Source: a virus. From it: 64,000 bases of DNA. The translations under genes and the position numbers were made by a program. The stretch lies in the IMG/VR virus record IMGVR_UViG_3300020420_000012, positions 17,636-81,635 of that record; one strand, 5' to 3'. Below are positions 58,702 to 64,000 of the stretch, one piece after another. A model generated the notes under the pieces. It did no database searches. It had not been told where the DNA came from and was given only the letters and a program-made list of their open reading frames with translations. Each line of letters opens with the position of its first letter. The first letter of the stretch is position 1.

Positions 58702-59393
58702 TTAAGTTTCTCCAAATCTTCAGGCGTTCCCATAATGTCATGTCTTATATTTCTATCAATTCCAATATGACCACCTTTTTGTATTAACTTGTTAAACACT
58801 GGAGCTATATAAAATTCACCATTCACTCTTTCATTTCTTTCAATCATTTCAATTCCATACTTAACAAAGTTACTACCTTTTTTCCAATAATATAATCCAC
58901 CAATTGCTAAGTTGCTTATAACTTTTTTTTCTGCAATTTCAGAGACATATTCTTTATCAAGAAGTACATAACTATGAGCTGGACTATTTGATTCAAACAC
59001 ACATACCATTCCATCAAATTCTTCATCGATTTTATTTGGATCTATTTGTGGTTCAAAGTAACAATCAGGAGTAAAAATAATAAGTGGTTCATTATTATCA
59101 ATATGTTCTTTTGCAAGTAAGCAGGTTGAAAGTGCGCCATCAGTAAGCCCTGGAATAATAATTATTTTACAGTCTTTATATTTACTTCTTAGAACTAAAT
59201 TTAAATTATGTTCTTTACAGTGGTCTTCTCTAATAATAAAGATTAAATTACAATTATCAGTTTTGACAGATTCAAGAGATCGATCTAATATTGTTTTTCC
59301 ATTAATCTCTATCAAAGGTTTTGGTACAGAATATCCTGCATCTATGAATCTTTGTCCATTACCAGCAATCGGTAATAATAAATTAGTTTTCAT
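58698..59393 (-). CDS. Sugar-1-phosphate nucleotidyltransferase
   Basis: 231 residues. NLLLPIAGNGQRFIDAGYSV and PKPLIEINGKTILDRSLES form the NTP_transferase core (GxGxR and PKPL), with FTPDCYF as the later Asp motif. Makes an NDP-sugar; which base and sugar cannot be read. It is next to a PfkB kinase and a HAD phosphatase, so the three may form a sugar activation route. ATGA-coupled downstream. Confidence 0.85.
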   Translation of the reverse strand: MKTNLLLPIAGNGQRFIDAGYSVPKPLIEINGKTILDRSLESVKTDNCNLIFIIREDHCKEHNLNLVLRSKYKDCKIIIIPGLTDGALSTCLLAKEHIDNNEPLIIFTPDCYFEPQIDPNKIDEEFDGMVCVFESNSPAHSYVLLDKEYVSEIAEKKVISNLAIGGLYYWKKGSNFVKYGIEMIERNERVNGEFYIAPVFNKLIQKGGHIGIDRNIRHDIMGTPEDLEKLK

Positions 59394-60048
59394 AAGTTAG
59401 TACCTTTAAAGTTTGTTGATGAGCATTCTCTAGCGATTTTTCAATATCGTCCACATTTAACATGTTTGAAATAAAACATGCCGCAAAGGCATCGCCAGCT
59501 CCTAACACATTTATATTATTCTTAACTTCAGTTGTAAATGAGTATTGTTTCTCTCCATCGGTGCACATACTTCCTGATGGATAATGAAGAATCACATGGC
59601 CTCTAGTTAATTTTGCAAGTTCTTTTACATCCATAAATAAATCTTCTTCAGATATGAACAAGTAGTCAATGTACTTTATTTCATTTATAATATCCATTTT
59701 ACCTGCAGTAACATCAGCAGATATTTTTCCATTTAAATTTTTTATGAATGAAGTATCTTTTAGTTTATTAAGATATAAAATATGATGCCAATGAGCATTA
59801 ATGATTTGTGGTTTTGTGGTTTTTAAATTTAAGTTGCCTCTACCAAATCTTTGTGAAGATGTTTCGTTAATTAAAACTACAGCCTCACCAACTGCACATG
59901 GCGATAACTTATATTTAACGTTAGTATCAATAACGTTTAATGCATTCCAGAAGTTTGCAATAGCGCCTAACGAAATTTCTTCTTTAAAATTCCTAATTAT
60001 TCTATCAACTGTAATATGACCATAAACTGCTAAATCATATTCATACAT
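59383..60048 (-). CDS. PfkB-family sugar kinase
   Basis: 221 residues. YGHITVDRIIRNF at the start and NVLGAGDAFAACFISN (GAGD, catalytic Asp) near the end are the PfkB motifs. It is shorter than most (about 300) since a lid or part of the middle is missing. Heptose or another sugar is the expected substrate from context (compare HldA). Overlaps the nucleotidyltransferase gene by 11 bases. Confidence 0.78.
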   Translation of the reverse strand: MYEYDLAVYGHITVDRIIRNFKEEISLGAIANFWNALNVIDTNVKYKLSPCAVGEAVVLINETSSQRFGRGNLNLKTTKPQIINAHWHHILYLNKLKDTSFIKNLNGKISADVTAGKMDIINEIKYIDYLFISEEDLFMDVKELAKLTRGHVILHYPSGSMCTDGEKQYSFTTEVKNNINVLGAGDAFAACFISNMLNVDDIEKSLENAHQQTLKVLTYEN

Positions 60049-60052
60049 TATA

Positions 60053-60598
60053 TTACCTCATTTCTGCGGTCGATTGCTCCAGTTTGTCAAGTTCAATAAC
60101 TTTATCTATCGTTGTTCCACTTATATAATTTAGCGTCTGGCAGACATCATAAAGTTCCACTATACAACCTTCACCACCTTTTCTTTTTAATTTTATAAAC
60201 GCTGCATCTCTTATAGTCAAAGGTGAATCACTTGGACATGCGGTGTATAATAATTTTTGAAACATTTGATAATCAAAGTAATCATCGCCTACAAACAACA
60301 TCTCATTGTATTCTACTTCATACTTATTTTTAAATTCATTAAGCCAAAGTGATTTATCTAATCCATCTTGTTTATCTCTTGTGCAATAAAAATCAATATT
60401 TCTTTTTTCTGCCATAGTTTTATTATAATTATCTCCACTTATCATAATAACTTTTACACCAGCTGCGCTAAACCTTTTTATTGCAGTGAAGTCTTTGCAC
60501 ATAAATTTTTTGTAAATTGGTCTGTGATCTATATCATAAACTTTTGTGCCGTCGGTTAGAACACCATCAACATCAAGTATCAATAATTTTAATTTCAT
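60053..60598 (-). CDS. HAD phosphatase, KdsC-like
   Basis: 181 residues. LLILDVDGVLTDGTKVY (DxDG, motif I), VKVIMISGD (motif II), and EMLFVGDDYFDYQMFQ (motif IV) fit the KdsC/NeuA-C type, which acts as a tetramer on keto-sugar acid phosphates. Substrate could be KDO-8-P or a relative. Start overlaps the methyltransferase stop. Confidence 0.82.
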   Translation of the reverse strand: MKLKLLILDVDGVLTDGTKVYDIDHRPIYKKFMCKDFTAIKRFSAAGVKVIMISGDNYNKTMAEKRNIDFYCTRDKQDGLDKSLWLNEFKNKYEVEYNEMLFVGDDYFDYQMFQKLLYTACPSDSPLTIRDAAFIKLKRKGGEGCIVELYDVCQTLNYISGTTIDKVIELDKLEQSTAEMR

Positions 60599-61218
60599 GC
60601 TTCTACTTTTATAACATATTGTGTCATACCTTTTCGATTCATACCAAAGTCAGTTTGCAAAACAAATTCATTAACTGCCTTAGTCACACCAGGTTTTTCC
60701 CATTTTGCATCAGGCCAACCATAATCATCACCAATAATTAAACCTCCAGGTTTTACTATTTGTAAAGCGTTATTTAAATCTTTCTTGCACTGTTCATATG
60801 AATGGTCTCCATCAATGTAAATCCAATCTAACATTTCAAAATTACCGTGTCCTTTTGATGCTAAGTACTTTTCAAAGAAATTATCAGAAGTTTCTCTACA
60901 AAGTTCAACTTCTTCAAAATCTTTAAATCGAGATTTTATATCGTCAAATACTCTATCATAATATTTTTGGAAACCTGCTTCTGCAATTTCACCTGTTATT
61001 GGTTGATACTTTGCTAGCCACTCTTGATAACTCATTTCTGAATTTTGTTTGTAAGGTTCAACTGAATATGGATCTATCATATAGAATTTTTTTAAACCTT
61101 TTTTTAAAAACTGTGTAGAAGTGTTTCCCATCCAAACACCAATTTCTGCACCAATTGTATTTTTTTTGATTAAATGCATAACGTGCACCGCGTCTTTATT
61201 TGTATGTGTTGCCATCAT
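60595..61218 (-). CDS. Class I SAM methyltransferase
   Basis: 207 residues. NTIGAEIGVWMGNTSTQFLK is the SAM-binding glycine motif; MLDWIYIDGDHSYEQCKKDL and KPGGLIIGDDYGWPD are the Methyltransf_24 pattern. Often acts on sugars or antibiotics. ATGA to the phosphatase downstream; three bases from the upstream gene. The start may be the second ATG. Confidence 0.8.
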   Translation of the reverse strand: MMATHTNKDAVHVMHLIKKNTIGAEIGVWMGNTSTQFLKKGLKKFYMIDPYSVEPYKQNSEMSYQEWLAKYQPITGEIAEAGFQKYYDRVFDDIKSRFKDFEEVELCRETSDNFFEKYLASKGHGNFEMLDWIYIDGDHSYEQCKKDLNNALQIVKPGGLIIGDDYGWPDAKWEKPGVTKAVNEFVLQTDFGMNRKGMTQYVIKVEA

Positions 61219-61221
61219 AAT

Positions 61222-61989
61222 TTACACCATAAATTTTTTGCTACCATTACTAACAGCTCTTACCATGTGATGTGATAAGTAGCCACCAACCTTATTATAT
61301 ATGTGTATCTTTTCAAATGGCATGTATAGTTGAGCTAAATGAAACATACCTGAATCGCTACCAACATGAAAATCAGCATTAACCATGGCTAATCCAATAT
61401 GAGCGAGTGAAGTTTTAAAATTTCCTTTGCCTTCGCCACCTACATATATGACTTCTCCCTTGTACTTCGAGTGTATTTTTTCTTGAAGTAAAGGTGAGAG
61501 AGTTCTACCTGCATCTGTTGAATCCCACTGGACGGTTATGTATTGATCCGGTAACCAATCATTAACTATAGGTTTTAACATAACAGGTTTTTTTAAGTAT
61601 TGCGACATCTCTAATGGAACTACTGTTTCATTAGGGTGCATGTGCAATGTATCTTTAAAATAATAAATTTCTGCATCAATTCTTTTCTGTTTTAAATATT
61701 TAAGCCACTCATCTTCTGGTAAGTTTTCTACTGGCCACGGCTGAACATATACGGTATTTTTTGGAAAAAGATCTAATATTTCTTTCCATGACTTTTTCTT
61801 CTTATCTGAAATTTTACCGCCAGCCACACTCCACTTGTCATCAGTTAAATGTAAAGTTACTGGCGTGTTATGAAATTTACCATATTGGTATGCACAAAGT
61901 ACACTTTGTATTCTATCACCTAATCCTGGTGTAGTATATGGTCTATCACCTGATCTTATACTTTTGGATCTTAATGCTATATGTTTCAA
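61222..61989 (-). CDS. GT9-like glycosyltransferase (heptosyltransferase type)
   Basis: 255 residues. PGLGDRIQSVLCAYQYGKFH resembles the GDxI start of ADP-heptose transferases, and LAMVNADFHVGSDSGMFHLA the xGxDSGxxHLA motif of family 9. Shorter than the bacterial enzymes (about 320-350). Fits with the PfkB kinase and phosphatase. ATGA to the DUF6165-like gene. Confidence 0.68.
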   Translation of the reverse strand: MKHIALRSKSIRSGDRPYTTPGLGDRIQSVLCAYQYGKFHNTPVTLHLTDDKWSVAGGKISDKKKKSWKEILDLFPKNTVYVQPWPVENLPEDEWLKYLKQKRIDAEIYYFKDTLHMHPNETVVPLEMSQYLKKPVMLKPIVNDWLPDQYITVQWDSTDAGRTLSPLLQEKIHSKYKGEVIYVGGEGKGNFKTSLAHIGLAMVNADFHVGSDSGMFHLAQLYMPFEKIHIYNKVGGYLSHHMVRAVSNGSKKFMV

Positions 61990-62330
61990 TGACTTTTCTT
62001 TTCTGTAAAATCGCTACCGAAATAAATGTCTATTCGCTTTTTAGTTTCGTGTCTTAAATCGTTAAGTTGAGTAATTAAGAAAGCAGTATCAGACTCTTTC
62101 TTACTATATCTTTCTACGTCTTTTCTCTTAACATCCTCTAAATCCCATAACTGTAAGTTTATGGCTTTGATTATATTTAAGTAATAATTATGGCCATCGT
62201 CTAAATCAATCAACCTATGATGATAGTTTGTTAATTCATTTTCAACGTCTAATCCTTTTTCTTTTTTAATTTTTAATATTGATAATCTATCTAAATAGTC
62301 ACCTACGCTTATTGCAGTTGCAATTTTCAT
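61986..62330 (-). CDS. DUF6165-like protein
   Basis: 114 residues. ISVGDYLDRLSILKIKKEKG resembles the (V/I)SxGExxDKxxILxIK start of the DUF6165 family found in sugar clusters; then a long helix (ITQLNDLRHETKKRIDIYFG). Function unknown, probably partner to the GT9-like gene. Confidence 0.65.
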   Translation of the reverse strand: MKIATAISVGDYLDRLSILKIKKEKGLDVENELTNYHHRLIDLDDGHNYYLNIIKAINLQLWDLEDVKRKDVERYSKKESDTAFLITQLNDLRHETKKRIDIYFGSDFTEKKSH

Positions 62331-63154
62331 TGTACAATCTCCATCAATTCTTCTACGTTTTCACCACCATTTGGTAATTTATCTTTAAGAAAGAAATGTA
62401 CAAAATACGCTTCTTTTATATTTTGATCTGGTATGGCTGTATATAATGCATTCCACTTCCAATCTAATTCTTGCTGAATCATGTTTTCTTTTTTAATCCA
62501 ATAGTTTAATAAAGTTTGATCTGTGCTCCATTTCCAAGGACCCATACCATCTACAAATTTCTTAAACTCAGGCCTTGTTACAAAATCTTTACCAGATTGA
62601 CGTTTTCCATTCGATCCAATTGGTAAGTATTTTACAAATTGTCTATTCATTAGCATAAGACCCATATTATAAAAATGTCCACCAAAGTTATTCCATTTCC
62701 AATCTACGTCAGTTAAAGACCTGTACTGCATATTTGTATAGTTCATTAATTTTTGTTGATACCAAAGCATGATTGGTGCAGTTCTTTCGACTACACCTGC
62801 AAATTCTGTTTCATCAGACATTTCGTTAAATATATTTGGAGTATCTGGTCTTATCCAGATGTCAGCATCAATTATGCAAATTTGATCATACCTGTCCCAA
62901 TAATCAAACGCATTTTCTTTTTCATAAATTGGTAAAAATCCACCGTACTTCTCATAAGATTCTGTGCTTCTGTTAGATACAAAAACGTCTGGTTTAATTC
63001 TCATAATAGGTTGAGTTTGAACTATATAATCAACTCTATTTCTTACGTTTTCTTCTTTATTAATTTTTTCAGCATAAGCTTTTACAGATGCTGTACAATG
63101 ATCGTAAAGTTTTGATCGTTTACCTGTATAAACTTGATATATTAGTCTTTTCAT
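62327..63154 (-). CDS. Glycosyltransferase, GT8-like
   Basis: 275 residues. QICIIDADIWIRPDTPNIFN carries the D-x-D; NNFGGHFYNMGLMLMNRQFV and WSTDQTLLNYWIKKENM give the GxxNxG and D-Q motifs that follow in the family. The acceptor is unknown. ATGA on both sides. Confidence 0.78.
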   Translation of the reverse strand: MKRLIYQVYTGKRSKLYDHCTASVKAYAEKINKEENVRNRVDYIVQTQPIMRIKPDVFVSNRSTESYEKYGGFLPIYEKENAFDYWDRYDQICIIDADIWIRPDTPNIFNEMSDETEFAGVVERTAPIMLWYQQKLMNYTNMQYRSLTDVDWKWNNFGGHFYNMGLMLMNRQFVKYLPIGSNGKRQSGKDFVTRPEFKKFVDGMGPWKWSTDQTLLNYWIKKENMIQQELDWKWNALYTAIPDQNIKEAYFVHFFLKDKLPNGGENVEELMEIVQ

Positions 63155-63726
63155 CTTCTAAAAATTCCTAGTAAACTATTTGTCCTATGATGTCTATTTA
63201 TGATTTTAAAATCATTATTAAAAAAATTAAAATCTTCTTCTATTATTTGAGTTAATTCTTTTGGAGATATTTCAAGAGGATCTAATTCTCTCATTTTGTT
63301 TTCAGCACCAGTGGCAAGTTCTATACAAAGCATACCATTTTTGTTAACTTGATCCGTCCACGTTTTTAATGCTTTGTAAGGATCGTATGAATGGTCGAGT
63401 GAGTTACTATATACAATATCAAACTTACCTACATAAGATTGTATTTGTTCGTGAAAGTCGTGCTGAATAGTGTTGGGAAATTGTTTTGCAGTGTGTGATA
63501 TTTCTGTACCAACAATATAGTACAATGAAGGAATGGCTTTTTTAAACATGTCGAGCTCAGCGCCATTCCTTGTACCATGACAAATAATATCTTTTGCGTC
63601 AGGCTTGTAATTAGCTATTATGTCAAATACTTTTTGATCTGCCCATACGTTCTTAATTTTACTTACGTTACCTTCGGTTTGCACTCTAACATATTCTTCA
63701 TAATCTTTATACTTCCAAAGTTTCAT
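63151..63726 (-). CDS. SAM-dependent methyltransferase
   Basis: 191 residues. DIICHGTRNGAELDMFKKAI is a degenerate glycine motif; YYIVGTEISH the acidic loop; KFDIVYSNSLDHSYDPYKAL and KNGMLCIELATG the later class I strands. First gene of the glycan cluster after the small membrane protein; no promoter seen between them. Confidence 0.72.
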   Translation of the reverse strand: MKLWKYKDYEEYVRVQTEGNVSKIKNVWADQKVFDIIANYKPDAKDIICHGTRNGAELDMFKKAIPSLYYIVGTEISHTAKQFPNTIQHDFHEQIQSYVGKFDIVYSNSLDHSYDPYKALKTWTDQVNKNGMLCIELATGAENKMRELDPLEISPKELTQIIEEDFNFFNNDFKIINRHHRTNSLLGIFRR

Positions 63727-63740
63727 AACAAAATCCTAAT

Positions 63741-64000
63741 TTATTTTTTCTTTGCTAGTGCTTCCTTACCATAGAATGCAGCAACAATAGCAGCAACTGA
63801 TACAAAGTATACAGCTGCCATGTCTCCTAGTATCTTTGCAGCATTATCGAGACCGAATAATGTTGCAGTAATAACAAAAGTAGGGTAAAGTAACATACCA
63901 CCAAGAGCAAACCAAGCCATATTTCTTTGTGCATCTTGTTTTTTATCTTCATTTTCAAGTTGTATCAACTTTTGTTCCATTTCAAATTCTTCATCAGTAA
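63741..64000 (-). CDS. Small membrane protein (5' end outside window)
   Basis: At least 86 residues. The frame is open past the ATG at 63980 to the window edge (TDEEFE before MEQKLIQLENED), and no ribosome site precedes 63980, so the start is probably outside. Two hydrophobic helices: WFALGGMLLYPTFVITATLF and DMAAVYFVSVAAIVAAFYG. Basic C-terminus EALAKKK. A holin-like protein is possible; this pattern is known from T4-like cyanophages. Confidence 0.6.
   Translation of the reverse strand, partial: TDEEFEMEQKLIQLENEDKKQDAQRNMAWFALGGMLLYPTFVITATLFGLDNAAKILGDMAAVYFVSVAAIVAAFYGKEALAKKK

Noticed and set aside
1-64000. tRNA genes, CRISPR arrays, insertion sequences, integrase or attachment sites
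   Set aside because: No cloverleaf with a TTCGA-type arm, no spaced repeats, and no transposase or integrase protein was found by reading; a tRNAscan run would be needed to exclude unusual tRNAs.

Overview
This window is part of an AT-rich genome of a marine T4-like (contractile-tailed) phage. The T4 baseplate and hub set is here in near-syntenic order: gp8, gp6, gp25, gp5 pieces, gp27, gp53, gp48, gp4, a gp26-family protein and tape measure. It is joined by gp32, the late co-activator gp33, and exact TATAAATA late promoters. An alphaproteobacterial host, perhaps SAR11-like, is inferred from three items: a permuted two-piece tmRNA with an alphaproteobacterial-type tag, an intact bc1-type cytochrome b, and a DUF1289 protein.

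Layout. 1-14.1 kb (minus strand) encodes baseplate wedge, hub and needle. 14.15-18.6 kb (plus strand) holds head completion, tube initiator, a gp26-family protein with a likely programmed -1 frameshift, and the tape measure. 18.6-22.5 kb (minus) holds gp32, gp33 and small early-type genes. 22.5-26.8 kb (minus) is a metabolic block: GIY-YIG-like nuclease, cytochrome b, two Cys-motif proteins, and a B12-dependent ribonucleotide reductase. 26.8-39.9 kb (minus) is a long operon of lysine-rich modular proteins, many with N-termini like T4 capsid-targeting sequences. It includes a PD-(D/E)xK nuclease-like protein, a ligase-fold (KWDG) protein and an HxGH-type nucleotidyltransferase, plus a spanin-like overlapping pair. 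40-43.7 kb carries a PiT phosphate permease and small proteins. 43.7-50.6 kb carries a radical SAM enzyme, six Fe(II)/2-oxoglutarate-type oxygenases (four of them paralogs), a kinase-like protein and an acetyltransferase-like protein. 51.2-51.45 kb is the tmRNA. 51.5-55 kb holds small proteins and a SleB-type cell-wall hydrolase. 55-63.7 kb is a glycan cluster of glycosyltransferases, sugar-nucleotide enzymes and methyltransferases.

Regulation. Ten minus-strand promoters share TGTACA or TTTACA, a 17-nt spacer and a -10 box of TATAAT type (usually preceded by TGG or TGTG). Structural genes instead have TATAAATA. Genes are mostly coupled by ATGA or TAATG overlaps. No tRNA gene, rRNA gene, integrase, insertion sequence or CRISPR array was recognised.

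The strongest items for follow-up are the frameshift in the gp26-family gene, the phage cytochrome b, the permuted phage tmRNA, the putative capsid-packaged enzyme operon, and the oxygenase cluster with its neighbouring GC-rich non-coding segment.
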